DNA from: Symsagittifera roscoffensis
Taxonomy: Eukaryota; Xenacoelomorpha; Acoela; Convolutidae
Length of the DNA: 64,000 nucleotides
Assembly: GCF_963678635.1 (NCBI RefSeq)
Contig: NC_087063.1
Span: 63,347,290-63,411,289 of the forward strand
Direction: 5' to 3'
Each line of letters opens with the position of its first letter. The first letter of the stretch is position 1. Below the pieces are notes generated by a model that ran no database searches, had not been told where the DNA came from, and worked only from the letters and a program-made list of their open reading frames with translations. The translations under genes were made by a program, and so were the position numbers. Below are positions 1-11,105 of this stretch, in pieces.

Positions 1-205
1 TTGGTCGCACCAGATTAGCTATGAACGGGACTATGTACTAATCGAGTAATTTCAGATAAGGTACACGGCCTGTTCGTCACCTTATCTTATTTTCGGCCGG
101 ATAGTTCCGTGCAACTTCTTAGTCTAATACCAATCTTAATCTTACTCTTATATCTCCTAGTCTCAATAGATTTAGTGTAAACTGGTTTTAAAGTTAGTTC
201 TCTAT
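1..205 (-). repeat. LTR/PBS fragment of element E (copy 1)
   Basis: A minus-strand LTR piece with its primer-binding site at 3-12 (TGGTGCGACC on the minus strand). The LTR part matches 2,637-2,830, 6,762-6,960 and 59,551-59,750, including the TATAAGAGTA element and the CGGCCG block. Near 203-212 the LTR stops abruptly and continues as nucleocapsid-coding sequence, so this is an internal-deletion junction and not an LTR end. Confidence 0.75.
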
Positions 206-2035
206 GTTTCTGTGGCTTGTTCTGATTATCTTGTTGTTTTTATCTGCATTCAACAACGCTATGTCCATATCTTACGGTCATAATTACACCATTTTTTGAC
301 CAAAGGTTTATAATCATGCGTGATACGAGAATATGATTTTCTTACAAATTTTTCGATTCCTACTGCAGGTTGTTCATTTGTTTCATTAGGTAGTCTAAGA
401 ATGTTGTTGCATAGAACTCTTTGATATTGTTTATTTCTTTCAGAGTCGCACGTTTTTGAAAATTCTTGTGTGAACTTTTTCCAGTCGGATTTAATATCTG
501 TAGGTAAACCTGAAAACATTATTTAGCATCAAGTGTTGTTTGGATTAGAGCTGTGCGTCTATGTATCCAATTCTGATGAAGTTGTGTTTTCTCTGGTTCA
601 GGTCCTATATTTCAAATTAAATTAGCAGTAACTGCAAATGATTAGTCTTCTACTGAGTATTCAAGATCTGTTCCTGTGAATACCATTAGTGGTTTAATAG
701 AAGATATTGAAGATCCACTCATAAGGTATGGTTTCATAGTCAATTGGAGTGATTCTGCGGCATTTGTTATTTGAGAAAAATTTTTAACTGGTATATTCGT
801 ACTATCAACTTGTTGTAAAAAAAATGGTGACAGGATTTCCTTTTGCATTTAACTTGGTTGATAGTTTTGTGTGTTTACACGATTTTTGATAGTCGGTTTG
901 TTCTTATGTTTAAAAAGATCTGGTTGATAAATAGGTTCTGGTTGATACTCCGGTTATTGTTTTGTTGATTTATGTTAAATTGTTGTTGGTTTTGTCTAAA
1001 ATAGTCTTCATCTTCTGAATAATAGGGTTAATTTTTTTGAGGTGTTTAAAAGTTATAATTATAATTTGTTGAAAAATGGGAAGTTTTCGCTACGATCTAT
1101 AGCAGATCGTTGTTGATCATTGAAAAAAAACGAATGAAGGGCTTTTTTTGGTCCTTTCATTTGTAGTTTTCTGCTTTTGTTAGCTTCTGATTGTTCAAAT
1201 ATGGGGTTTTTGTTATTTTTTTTAAAATGTAAGAAGTTGTAGTCATGATCTGAAAAAATGTTTCTATTAGACGTTTTCTGTTTAACTGTTTGCTGTGAAG
1301 TCATTGCTTGTCTGCATCTTTGATAATCCAATGTTTTATTGTGGATTGTATGGTTGTTTTTGGAAATGCGGTATTCTTGTTTTGTGGTGTCTTAAGTGTA
1401 GGATGAATGGGAGAGATCCTTTTTTGTGTTGTTTTGGCATTGTTTCAACTTCTTCCTAATTAATGAAATGTGATTAGGTTTGAATATCTTGTTGTGTAAG
1501 TTTTCTCGTTCCATTAAAATTTTCTTTTGTTTTAATGAATGTGGAATTTAAGCCATTATTTCCTGTTCTATCAGTAAACATTGCATTATAATTTAAAGGT
1601 GTTGCATCAATAGTAAGTGGAGTATTCTAACATAGTCTTTATGTACAGAAATAGTGGTGTTGCTGTACTTGATTTATCGGATGTTTATATTATTAAATGA
1701 GGTATGAGACCAATAAGGTACCCAAGCATAAACTGTTTGATCTGCTAATACAGTTTCATCGTCTGAGCTTTGTGGTCGAAAAGTTTTTCGTGATAGTGCT
1801 CCGAAATCATCGTTATGGACAAAAAATCAATTATAAACCATGCTAGTTTTCTTTGTAGTTCATGTTTGGCGTTTTTTGATAAATCGTTACATGTAAGGTT
1901 TTCACGGATTGCATTAAAAGTTTTGAGAAAAATTAGATTTCATGTCTTACAGTTGAGTGTCGGGATGTTTGTGGCGGTGATTCATTTTGTGATTCTTTTA
2001 ATTCCAATATAGATATGTAGCTATAATTGATTGAA
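206..2035 (-). pseudogene. gag remnant of element E (copy 1)
   Basis: Read 2,035 to 206, this aligns with gag1 then gag2 of the recent copy. Open stretches survive at 1,059-1,331 (gag1 C-terminal part with the phrase SENFPFF), 642-848 (start of capsid, with MVFTGTD) and 259-519 (capsid C-terminal half with FSKTCDSERNKQ). At about 300 the capsid sequence ITHDYK is fused directly to the zinc-knuckle start KKWCNY, so the capsid-nucleocapsid linker is deleted and the knuckle lacks its remaining ligands. Many stops and frame changes lie between the open stretches. It also lacks the gag1 N-terminus and ORFb, which survive in the neighbouring tandem copy. Confidence 0.8.
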
Positions 2036-2315
2036 AAAGCATCCTTTGATAAAAATTAAAGAATTAAGTTTATATGATAATAGTTTTTAAAAATTTTGCG
2101 GTTATGTTTTATGCGATGAAGCTGGGAAGAAGAAAAAATGATGTGTATTGAATTTTAATGAAACTAACGAAAAATTTTTATACTTACCAATTTTTGTTTT
2201 TCAATGAACTATTTGTTCAAAAGTTTTGATTTACTGCAGAATTTGGGAGGAACGAATTGTGTTTTTTTTTATCGGTCGTTATTGTTTAAATCTTAGGTTA
2301 AGCACCAAATGATTT
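2036..2315 (-). other. Leader fragment of element E
   Basis: Untranslated leader between ORFa and gag, shortened: the block with the repeated CCTTGAT hairpins is missing and the leader joins the gag1 remnant directly at about 2,035. It shares the ACTGCAGAATTTGGGAGG stretch with 6,330-6,350, 9,240-9,260 and 12,560-12,580. Confidence 0.6.
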
Positions 2316-2549
2316 TCATGATAATAAATTAAAATTTGCATTTACTGCACATAGTGTTCTAAATACAAAATTTTGTTCCGGCTTTTGTCTTATTATCATG
2401 TAGTAGATTGGTCCATTTCCTAATCGTTGTTCACGCCCTAATCTTGGTTTTCTTGCAATACCTGGTTTTTCTTGTGTTGTTTGAAATATTGGCGTAGATT
2501 TATTGAGACAATGGAACTTTTCTATTAAATTGTCTATTCCATCTAACAT
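2316..2549 (-). CDS. ORFa, conserved small leader ORF of element E
   Basis: A 77-aa ORF beginning MLDGIDNLIEKF. The same ORF, in the same position just downstream of the PBS, is open at 6,441-6,689 and 59,232-59,465 and broken at 9,361-9,590, 12,661-12,910, 19,201-19,450 and, on the other strand, 33,400-33,640. Shared features are an N-terminal amphipathic stretch (DNLIE-x-LN-S), a middle PGI-R-P element and a C-terminal block Y-M-I-x-R-x-KP-x-Q-x-F-x-FR. I recognise no domain. Function unknown; it may be a leader-encoded accessory peptide or an upstream ORF affecting gag translation. Confidence 0.55.
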   Translation of the reverse strand: MLDGIDNLIEKFHCLNKSTPIFQTTQEKPGIARKPRLGREQRLGNGPIYYMIIRQKPEQNFVFRTLCAVNANFNLLS

Positions 2550-2626
2550 TTTGCAGTTGTGAAATTATCTAAATCCAACTTTAATTGTCTAATTCTAAGT
2601 TAGTTAAGGTCTTGTTCGAGGTTTTT

Positions 2627-2830
2627 GGTCGCACCAGATTAGCTATGAACGGGGTTATGTACTAATCGAGTAATTTCAGATAAGGTACACGGCCTGTTCG
2701 TCACCTTATCTTATTTTCGGCCGGATAGTTCCGTGCAACTTCTTAGTCTAATACCAATCTTAATCTTACTCTTATATCTCCTAGTCTCAATAGATTTAGT
2801 GTAAACTGGTTTTAAAGTTAGTTCTCTATG
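2627..2830 (-). repeat. LTR/PBS fragment of element E (copy 2)
   Basis: PBS at 2,627-2,636 (TGGTGCGACC on the minus strand) followed by a partial LTR nearly identical to 1-205. As in copy 1 it runs straight into nucleocapsid sequence at about 2,830. Confidence 0.75.
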
Positions 2831-5095
2831 TTTCTGTGGCTTGTTCTGATTATCTTGTTGTTTTTATCTGCATTCAACAACGCTATGTCCATATCTTACG
2901 GTCATAATTACACCATTTTTTGACCAAAGGTTTATAATCATGCGTGATACGAGAATATGATTTTCTTACAAATTTTTCGATTCCTACTGCAGGTTGTTCA
3001 TTTGTTTCATTAGGTAGTCTAAGAATGTTGTTGCATAGAACTCTTTGATATTGTTTATTTCTTTCAGAGTCGCACGTTTTTGAAAATTCTTGTGTGAACT
3101 TTTTCCAGTCGGATTTAATATCTGTAGGTAAACCTGAAAACATTATTTAGCATCAAGTGTTGTTTGGATTAGAGCTGTGCGTCTATGTATCCAATTCTGA
3201 TGAAGTTGTGTTTTCTCTGGTTCAGGTCCTATATTTCAAATTAAATTAGCAGTAACTGCAAATGATTAGTCTTCTACTGAGTATTCAAGATCTGTTCCTG
3301 TGAATACCATTAGTGGTTTAATAGAAGATATTGAAGATCCACTCATAAGGTATGGTTTCATAGTCAATTGGAGTGATTCTGCGGCATTTGTTATTTGAGA
3401 AAAATTTTTAACTGGTATATTCGTACTATCAACTTGTTGTAAAAAAAATGGTGACAGGATTTCCTTTTGCATTTAACTTGGTTGATAGTTTTGTGTGTTT
3501 ACACGATTTTTGATAGTCGCTTTGTTCTTATGTTTAAAAAGATCTGGTTGATAAATAGGTTCTGGTTGATACTCCGGTTATTGTTTTGTTGATTTATGTT
3601 AAATTGTTGTTGGTTTTGTCTAAAATAGTCTTCATCTTCTGAATAATAGGGTTAATTTTTTTGAGGTGTTTAAAAGTTATAATTATAATTTGTTGAAAAA
3701 TGGGAAGTTTTCGCTACGATCTATAGCAGATCGTTGTTGATCATTGAAAAAAAACGAATGAAGGGCTTTTTTTGGTCCTTTCATTTGTAGTTTTCTGCTT
3801 TTGTTTGCTTCTGATTGTTCAAATATGGGGTTTTTGTTATTTTTTTTAAAATGTAAGAAGTTGTAGTCATGATCTGAAAAATTGTTTCTATTAGACGTTT
3901 TCTGTTTAACTGTTTGCTGTGAAGTCATTGCTTGTCTGCATCTTTGATAATCCAATGTGAGTATCATGGAGTAACAGAATGTTTTATTGTGGATTGTATG
4001 GTTGTTTTTGGAAATGCGGTATTCTTGTTTTGTGGTGTCTTAAGTGTAGGATGAATGGGAGAGATCCTTTTTTGTGTTGTTTTGGCATTGTTTCAACTTC
4101 TTCCTAATTAATGAAATGTGATTAGGTTTGAATATCTTGTTGTGTAAGTTTTCTCGTTCCATTAAAATTTTCTTTTGTTTTAATGAATGTGGAATTTAAG
4201 CCATTATTTCCTGTTCTATCAGTAAACATTGCATTATAATTTAAAGGTGTTGCATCAATAGTAAGTGGAGTATTCTAACATAGTCTTTATGTACAGAAAT
4301 AGTGGTGTTGCTGTACTTGATTTATCGGATGTTTATATTATTAAATGAGGTATGAGACCAATAAGGTACCCAAGCATAAACTGTTTGATCTGCTAATACA
4401 GTTTCCTCGTCTGAGCTTTGTGGTCGAAAAGTTTTTCGTGATAGTGCTCCGAAATCATCGTTATGGACAAAAAATCAATTATAAACCATGCTAGTTTTCT
4501 TTGTAGTTCATGTTTGGCGTTTTTTGATAAATCGTTACATGTAAGGTTTTCACGGATTGCATTAAAAATTTTGAGAAAAATTAGATTTCATGTCTTACAG
4601 TTGAGTGTCGGGATGTTTGTGGCGGTGATTCATTTTGTGATTCTTTTAATTCCAATATAGATATGTAGCTATAAATAATTGAAAAAGCATCCTTTCTAAA
4701 TTTTGAATTTTCTCTTTGTGAATTTTGATTTTGTATTTTTTAATACATTCTGAGAAAAATTTGAGAATTCTATATTTGTGTCGTCTGTTTGTTTTGATGT
4801 ATTGTTTGGTTTGATTGTGTTGGAAAGATTTAAGATTTCAATTGTGAATATAACGTAAATTGATGTGATTTTACATATACTTTTGAGATAGTGATGAAGG
4901 ACTCGTCGTTTTATTCTTATTTCATGGAATTCTTGTTTACACGGGCTACTTCTTTTTTGAAAAATATACAATTAGGTAGTGATAAAATTGTTCTTGTCCT
5001 CGGCATGGATAATAAAGAGGATTTTTGTGTCATTGTCACAATTTTTGTTGTATTCTATCATATTTTGTATCTTAAATCTGTTAATGTGTAATTTC
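2831..5095 (-). pseudogene. gag remnant of element E (copy 2)
   Basis: Tandem partner of 206-2,035 with the same fused capsid/knuckle junction, extended to the gag1 N-terminus. The stretch 4,696-4,971 is open and aligns with residues about 45-125 of gag1 at 57,865 (shared SPCK-EF-I-IKR and D-EFS). Stops and frame changes elsewhere make it non-coding as a whole. Confidence 0.8.
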
Positions 5096-5201
5096 AACGA
5101 CTTATTAATTGATTCCAATAATATAAGCGTACTGGTTTATTGATGCATGATTTTTTTATTCTGCGTTTTTTTAAATCAATTATGATGATGTAGCTTCTGA
5201 G

Positions 5202-5492
5202 TCAGTCAAATTTTTTTTTTTCTGTTGGGTTATTTTTGTTTATTGAATCTTTCCGGTCTTGAAGTTCCTTTATTGTGTTTGTATCTGATTCTGAAATTGA
5301 GTTTCGTCTTCTTGAGTTTTTTTGGTATTTTGCTTTTGTGTTGCTTTTACTGTATTTTTCGTGTTTGTCTTTTGATTTAATATATCCTAGTGTTCGTCTG
5401 TGCTGTGTGATTACAAGATCGTATAATTCGTTGTTAATTAAACAATTATGCAATATGATTGTTTGCTTAGTGCCTAGATTATCTCTTGACAT
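5202..5492 (-). CDS. ORFb, small basic protein of element E
   Basis: A 96-aa ORF starting MSRDNLGTKQTIILHNC. The N-terminal half (about 45 residues) is shared with 58,079-58,303 and the plus-strand ORF 60,298-60,564: LHNC, YDLVIT, H-x-QT/RT-x-GYI. The C-terminal half is rich in Lys/Arg and contains NSRRRNSISESDT, like an arginine-rich nuclear or RNA-binding motif. It always lies between the hairpin leader and gag1. No enzymatic motif is visible. By position and charge it could be a regulatory RNA-binding protein; this is inference. It is adjacent to a decayed gag, so probably not functional in this copy. Confidence 0.55.
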   Translation of the reverse strand: MSRDNLGTKQTIILHNCLINNELYDLVITQHRRTLGYIKSKDKHEKYSKSNTKAKYQKNSRRRNSISESDTNTIKELQDRKDSINKNNPTEKKKFD

Positions 5493-6440
5493 AAGGTGTA
5501 GGATGTCTAACCTGTTAATTCTTACGGTTTTTGTGTGGTTATCTTAACTTGGGGCATACCTTGTCGTTGTTGACGAAGTTAGAGAGAGAGCATATCATTT
5601 CGTGGGAATGATTTCTTACTTTCTCGTCACTAGGTTAATCTATGGGTTAACTTACTTAATCATACTTAGGGGTTTTGATTTGTGATCAAGGGTTGGAGAA
5701 TAGTAAATCAATCCACAAGGTGCAGGCATACTTAGAACACAGGTAGATACTAGTTTATGACTTACTAATAGTTTAAGGGTTTTATCCCGGGTCACCTAAG
5801 AGGAAGGGCTCAAGTGAAGGATGAGTAACCGAAGTTCTTCACTTTCTATCTTATATTGAATGGTTAGTTTTTCAAAAAAATTTTGTTAGTCCTGGATCTT
5901 TATATGGGTTGGGGAATAATTCGACGTTTAAGGACGTTAGAATCTTTAAAAGTTTTGGGTGGGGAGAACAACATTGTTTTGATTGATCCAAGGGATGCCT
6001 TGATGATCACAAATTGAGTGAAATGAATTTAGTTTATGTGAAATTAAAGATCCAAAGAAAGCCTTGATCATCTATTTATAAATGAAAAATGATTTATGGA
6101 AAAGCAAGGATAAGCCTTGATAAGTTTTCTTGTAAAATTTTAAGTTAATAAAAGTTAAAGAATTAAGTTTAAATGATAATAGTTTTTTAAAATTTTGCGG
6201 TTATGTTTTATGCGATAAAGCTGGGAAGAAAAAGAAATGATGTGTATTGAACTTCAATGAAACTAACGATAAATTTTTATTCTAACCAATTTTTGTTTTT
6301 CAATGAACTATTTGTTCAAAAGTTTTGATTTACTGCAGAATTTGGGAGGAACGAATTGTGTTTTTTTTATCGGTCGTTATTGTTTAAATATTAGGTTTAG
6401 CACCAAATGAGATGTTGATGAATTAGTCTTCAAATTATTT
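5493..6440 (-). promoter_or_regulatory. Untranslated leader of element E with three hairpin repeats
   Basis: No substantial ORF. Three related short inverted repeats occur: 5,985-6,008 (GATCCAAGGGATGCCTTGATGATC in + orientation, given here only as its two arms ATCCAAGG and CCTTGATGATC), 6,049-6,072 and 6,103-6,124. The arms pair as CAAGG/CCTTG. The same trio recurs in the leaders at about 8,899-9,030, 12,215-12,350 and 18,755-18,900, and two copies are at 58,820-58,906. Confidence 0.6.
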
Positions 6441-6689
6441 TCATGTTATTAAAGGAAAATTTGCATTTACTGCATAAAGTGTTCTAAATACAAAAACTTG
6501 TTCCGGTTTTCGTCTTACTATCATGTAGTAGATTGGTCCATTTCCTAATCGTTGTTCTTGCCCTAATCTTGGTTTTCTTGCAATACCTGGTTTTTCTTGT
6601 GTTGTTTGATATATTGGCGTAGATTTATTGAGACGTAGGAACATTTCTATTAAATTGTCTATTCCATCTAACAATTTGCAGTTATGCAA
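6441..6689 (-). CDS. ORFa, conserved small leader ORF of element E
   Basis: Open for 82 aa, close to the 2,316-2,549 ORF (MLDGIDNLIE-x-F near residue 6, then NKSTPI-QTTQEKPGIARKPR and a Y-M-I-R-KPEQ block near the end). The upstream Met adds five residues relative to the other copies, so the Met at the shared MLDGID is the likelier start. No known domain. Confidence 0.5.
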   Translation of the reverse strand: MHNCKLLDGIDNLIEMFLRLNKSTPIYQTTQEKPGIARKPRLGQEQRLGNGPIYYMIVRRKPEQVFVFRTLYAVNANFPLIT

Positions 6690-6751
6690 TTATCTAATTC
6701 CAACTTTAATTGTCGAATTCTAAGTTAGTTAAGGTCTTGTTCGAGATTTTT

Positions 6752-7133
6752 GGTCGCACCAGATTAGCTATGAACGGGGTTATGTACTAATCGAGTAACT
6801 TCAGATAAGGTACACGGCCTGTTCGTCACGTTATCTTATTTTCGGCCGCATAGTTCCGTGCAAGTTCTTAGTCTAATACCAATCTTAATCTTACTCTTAT
6901 ATCTCCTAGTCTCAATAGATTTAGTGTATACTGGTTTTAAAGTTAGTTCTTGTGTTTATCCGGAAGGAGAACAACTGTAGTCTAAGATTTTTCAAATTGT
7001 TGTGTTGCTGAAAGTACATGTAGTTTCAGCACTTACAAATGAGTGTCAAGGTTAGAGCTGGGATAAGATTGATTAGTTAGTAATACTTTGTAGAGATACT
7101 TTTATCAAAAATTTAATTGGATTACTAGTTCTT
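6752..7133 (-). repeat. PBS and LTR of element E
   Basis: PBS at 6,752-6,761, then about 370 bp of LTR ending near a TACTAG at 7,130. It contains the TATAAGAGTA box (minus strand, about 6,894-6,903) and an imperfect version of the LTR hairpin (GCTGAAAGTACATGTAGTTTCAGC region near 7,011-7,034). A MITE-like element begins at its distal end. Confidence 0.7.
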
Positions 7134-7425
7134 AGTCGAAATATGAAATAGACCGGAAACAAATAGACTCCAACTGATTCAAAAAACATCATTAATACAC
7201 TCATTGTTTATGAAATTAGAGCAACATCACTGATATTAAAATTTAAATTCTTTACCTCAAATGATGTATTTATTTCACCTTCAAAATCGGAATACAATTT
7301 TAAACCTGATTTTTTTTCTCAAGAGATAGAAAAAAAACTTTTGATCTTTTTGAAGAAGTCAAAGTCAATTATTAGGATGTGTATCAGTTGGAGTCTATAA
7401 GTTTTCGGTCTATTTCATATTTAAG
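7134..7425. mobile_element. MITE-like element with terminal inverted repeats
   Basis: The ends are inverted repeats of about 40-45 bp: CGAAATATGAAATAGACCG at the left, and its complement CGGTCTATTTCATATTT at the right, each flanked inside by ATAGACTCCAACTGAT or its complement. The interior is AT-rich without an ORF. This fits a non-autonomous DNA transposon. I could not confirm a target-site duplication. Confidence 0.6.
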
Positions 7426-8085
7426 TGTGTCTGTAAAAAAATTTGCCAGTTAATCAAGATTGTTCTTCGAAAATGTTGGTTTGCACAAACGATACCAGAA
7501 AAAAGTGCGGAGAACTTGTTTTCTCGTCTTTTTTTCGAATCATATCTTAGTCGAAATATGAAATAGACCAAAAACATATAGACTCCAACTGATTCAGATC
7601 CTAATAATTGACTTTGACTTCTTCAAAAAGATCAAAAAGTTTTTTTGATCTCTTGGTAAAAAAAAGTCGGGTTTAAAATTTTATTCCGATTTTGAAGGTG
7701 AAATAAATACATCATTTGAGGTAAAGGATTTAAACTTCAATATCAGTGATATTGCTCTTTTTTCATGAACAATGAGTGTATTAACGGTGTTATTCCAATC
7801 TTTGCCATTTTTTTCTATTTTTCTTCGAAACAGTGGATCTGTACAAACGGTACCAAAAAAGTAAGGACATCATAATTTTTAGCGTGTATTTTTTGGATCA
7901 TTTTTTGCCAGAAAATAATTTAGACCGAAAGCGTATAGTCTCAAGCTGTATGAGAACCTATTGGCTTTAAAAGTATCAAACGGCTTTTTTGTTCTCTAAC
8001 TGAAAACGCATCTGTTTTAAATTTTTAATCCCAATTCTGGAGGTGAAATCAATTTTTTTTTATAAAATAAAGGACTTCTTAAATA
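7426..8085. mobile_element. Second, inverted MITE-like copy plus a decayed third end
   Basis: 7,551 starts again with the same terminus (AGTCGAAATATGAAATAGACC), but its interior (7,597-7,780) is the reverse complement of 7,187-7,380. A diverged end (TTTAGACCGAAAGCGTATAG) lies near 7,921. 7,430-7,550 and 7,790-7,910 share a block mentioning cttcgaaa and a following acaaacg-taccaga motif. No ORF is supported. Confidence 0.5.
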
Positions 8086-8704
8086 AACTGTTTGATCTGC
8101 TAATACAGTTTCATCGTCTGAGCTTTGTGGTCGAAAATTTTTTCATGATAGTGCTCCGAAATCATTGTTATGGACAAAAAATCAATTATCAACCATGCTA
8201 GTTTTCTTTGTAATTCATGTTTGGCATTTTTTGATATATCGTTACAATAAGGTTTTCACGGATTGCATTAGAAATTTTGAGAAAAGATAGATTTCATGTC
8301 TTACAGTTGAGTGTCGGGATATTTGTGGCGGTGATTCATTTTGTGATTCTTTTCATTCCAATATAGATATGTAGCTATAAATAATTGAAAAAGCATCCTT
8401 TCTGAATTTTGAATTTGCTTATTGTGAATTTTGGTTTTGTATTTTTTAATACATTCTGAGAAAATTTTGAGAATTCTTTATATATGTCGTCTGTTTCTTT
8501 TGATGTATTGTTTGGTTTGACTGTGTTGGTAAGATTTAAGAATTCAATTGTGAATCTACCGTGATATGATGTGATTTTACATATACTTTTGAGATAGTGA
8601 TGAAGGATTTGTCGTTTTATTCTTATTTCAGAAAATTCTTGTTTACACAGGCTAGATACTACTTTATGACTTACTATTAAATTAAGGGATTTAGCCTGGG
8701 TCAT
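8086..8704 (-). pseudogene. gag1 N-terminal remnant of element E
   Basis: Aligns with 4,390-4,970. The open stretch 8,375-8,704 (109 aa) contains the gag1 block SSLCKQEFSEIRIKRQILHHYLK and continues to the KPKFTISKFKI region. Its first 17 residues are leader sequence read by chance, because ORFb and the start of gag1 have been deleted. Confidence 0.7.
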
Positions 8705-9360
8705 CTAAGAGGAAGGGCTCAAGTGACGGATGAGTTACCGAAGTTCTTCACTGTCTATCTTAATTTGAATTGTTAGTTTTTCAAAAAAAATTTTGTTAGT
8801 CCTGGATCTTTATATGGGTTGGGGAATGATTCGACGTTTGAGGACGTTAGAATCTTTAAAAGTATTGGGTGGGGAGAACAACATTGTTCTGATTGATCCA
8901 AAGAATGCCTTGATGAACACAAATTGAGTGAAATGAATTTAATTCAAGTGAAATTAAAGATCCAAAGAAAGCCTTGATCATCTAATTATAAATGAAGGTG
9001 ATTTATGGAAGGATAAGCCTTGATAAGCTTTTATGTAAAAAGTTAAGTTGAAAAAGTTAAAGAATTAAGTTTAAATGATAAAAGTTTTTAAAAATTTTGC
9101 GGTTATGTTTTATGCGATGAAGAAAATTTTTATGCGAAGAAGAAAAAATGATTTGTATTGAATTTTAATGAAACTAACGAAAACTTTTTATACTTACCAA
9201 TTTTTGTTTTTCAATGAACTATTTGTTCAAAAGTTTTGATTTACTGCAGAATTTGGGAGGAACGAATGGTGTTTTTTTTAATCGGTCGTTATTGTTTAAA
9301 TATTAGGTTTAGCACCAAATGAGATGTTGATGAATTAGTCTTCAAAAAATTTTCATGATA
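8705..9360 (-). other. Leader fragment of element E
   Basis: Conserved untranslated leader with the CAAGG/CCTTG repeats at about 8,899-9,030 and the ACTGCAGAATTTGGGAGG stretch at about 9,243. No ORF. Confidence 0.6.
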
Positions 9361-9590
9361 ATAGAGGAAAATTTGCATTTACTGCATAAAGTGTTCTAAT
9401 TACAAAAATCTGTTCCGGTTTTCGTCTGATTATCAAGTAGTAGATTGGTCCATTTCCTAATCGTTGTTCACGCCTTAATCTTGGTTTTCTCGCAATACCT
9501 GGTTTTTCTTGTGTTGTTTGAAATATTGGCGTAGATTTTTTGAGACGTCTATTAAATTGTCTATTCCATCTAACATTTTGCAGTTATGCA
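9361..9590 (-). pseudogene. Broken ORFa
   Basis: Matches ORFa at 6,441-6,689 but has internal changes, including loss of about 15 bases near 9,545 and substitutions creating stops. Same position relative to the PBS at 9,654. Confidence 0.6.
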
Positions 9591-9653
9591 ATTATCTAAT
9601 TCCAACTTTAATTGTCTAATTCTAAGTTAGTTAAGGTCTTGTTCGAGATTTTT

Positions 9654-10035
9654 GGTCGCACCAGATTAGCTATGAACGGGGTTATGTACTAATCGAGTAA
9701 TTTCAGATAAGGTACACGGCCTGTTCGTCACGTTATCTTATTTTCGGCCGGATAGTTCCGTGCAACTTCTTAGTCTAATACCAATCTTAATCTTACTCTT
9801 ATATCTCCTAGTCTCAATATATTTAGTGTATACTGGTTTTAAAGTTAGTTCTTGTGTTTATCCGGAAGGAGAACAACTGTAGTCTATGATTTTTCAAATT
9901 GTTGTGTTGCTGAAAGTACAAGAAGTTTCAGCACTTACAAATGAGTGTCAAGGTTAGAGCTGGGATTTGATTGATTAGTTAGTAATACTTTGTAGAGATA
10001 CTTTTATCAAAAGTTTAATTGGATTATTAGTTTAC
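9654..10035 (-). repeat. PBS and LTR of element E
   Basis: PBS 9,654-9,663 followed by a full-length-looking LTR up to the TTTACAACTAG at about 10,035, where repeat R2 begins. TATA-like and hairpin elements are in the usual places. Confidence 0.7.
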
Positions 10036-10838
10036 AACTAGTCCAAGTACAATCTTCAATTGCGCGCATTTTTTACCGTTTCTTTTGTTGCAATTAGACC
10101 AAGCAAAGAAAAACTCGACATGAAGATCAGCGATTGCACAATTTTTCACTTTACAAAATTACAAGATTTTCCAATAAATTTAGATTGTATAGGCTGTTCT
10201 ATGCAAAACTGTAACTGTTCTTTCGATCTCCCAATAGGTTTTTTGAATTAATTGCAAAAGGATTGCTGAAATGCATTATCACACTTGCCGCATTTGGCAC
10301 GTGCTTAAGAAAGAATGGACATCTATGGATACTTGAGAACACACCGTCTCAGAAATGGACATCTATGGACATCTATGGATACTTGAGAACACATCATAGT
10401 AAGGGCATCTGTTGTTCAGAAATTTGTCCCCTCATATCATCAAAGGTGCGATGGTTGCCGCAATTCATTCAACACTTGCGGTGGAAAAATTGAATTAAAA
10501 ACAATTGCTTTTAAGGCAAAAATGGAGAAAACTGAGCGTTTGTTTGAAGAGGAGGGGTAATTTGCGATGAGTTTATAAACAATTTGGAAGTAATTGGACG
10601 GAAATGAAAAAGTTTATAATTTTCCCCCCAAAATGAGCTCTGTAGCCGAAACTGCTATTTTTGGCAACAAAACTTATTTAGGTAGTGTAGGTTACAAACT
10701 TTGCTCCGCTCTCCAAAAAATTCGATAGTTCAAGAAAATACCTTGTATGACCAGAAGTTTACTTTTTTGTTGCTCATGGACTTTCTAGGTTTTTCTCATT
10801 TATAGGTACTATATACACCATTTTAGTACCGTTTTAGG
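10036..10838. repeat. Repeat R2 (copy a)
   Basis: A repeat unrelated to E, also at 11,106, 13,356, 14,391 and 19,898, and inverted at 15,456-16,270. Landmarks are GCGCGCATTT near its start, ATGTCCCCTCATATCATCAA or variants, and GGTACCAT at its end. It has a partly duplicated run of GGACATCTATGGATAC near 10,317-10,382. Short open frames here (10,060-10,251; 10,263-10,493) are not conserved as frames among copies. Confidence 0.6.
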
Positions 10839-11105
10839 TACCATCAATCTTAATCTTACTCTTATCTCTACTAGTCTCAATAGATCTAGTGTATACTGGT
10901 TTTCGAGTTAGTTCTTGGAGTTTATCCAGAAGGAGAACAACTGTAGTCTAAGATTTGATCAAATTGTTCTGGAGCTGAAACTTCATGTAGTTTCAGAACT
11001 TACAAAAAAGTGTCAATGTTTGAGATGGAATATGATTGGTTAGAAAGAAATATTTTATAGAGATGATTTTATCAAAAATATAATTGGATCAAAATACTAG
11101 TTTAC
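10839..11105 (-). repeat. Diverged LTR-like fragment of element E
   Basis: Aligns with the LTR from the TATA-like region through the CTGAAAC/GTTTCAG hairpin to the TACTAG end, but lacks the PBS-proximal third. It lies between two R2 copies; 14,119-14,390 is its tandem partner. Confidence 0.55.

Larger units (their letters stand above)
1..4682 (-). repeat. Tandem duplication, period about 2.62 kb
   Basis: 1-2,034 and 2,625-4,682 are nearly identical, with matching open stretches at 259/2,883, 642/3,266 and 1,059/3,683 (offset 2,624). The second copy has about 24 extra bases near 3,957-3,982, shifting the offset to 2,648. The second copy continues into the gag1 N-terminus and ORFb, while the first jumps to leader sequence at about 2,035. 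The few differences imply a recent duplication or an assembly artefact. Confidence 0.85.

Noticed and set aside
1815-2012. 65-codon plus-strand ORF, repeated at 4,463-4,660
   Set aside because: Antisense shadow of the gag1 remnant; it is duplicated only because the whole segment is.
10060-10251. 63-codon ORF repeated at 13,379-13,570
   Set aside because: Starts with a non-ATG codon, is shared only through the 3.32-kb duplication, and is broken in the other R2 copies.
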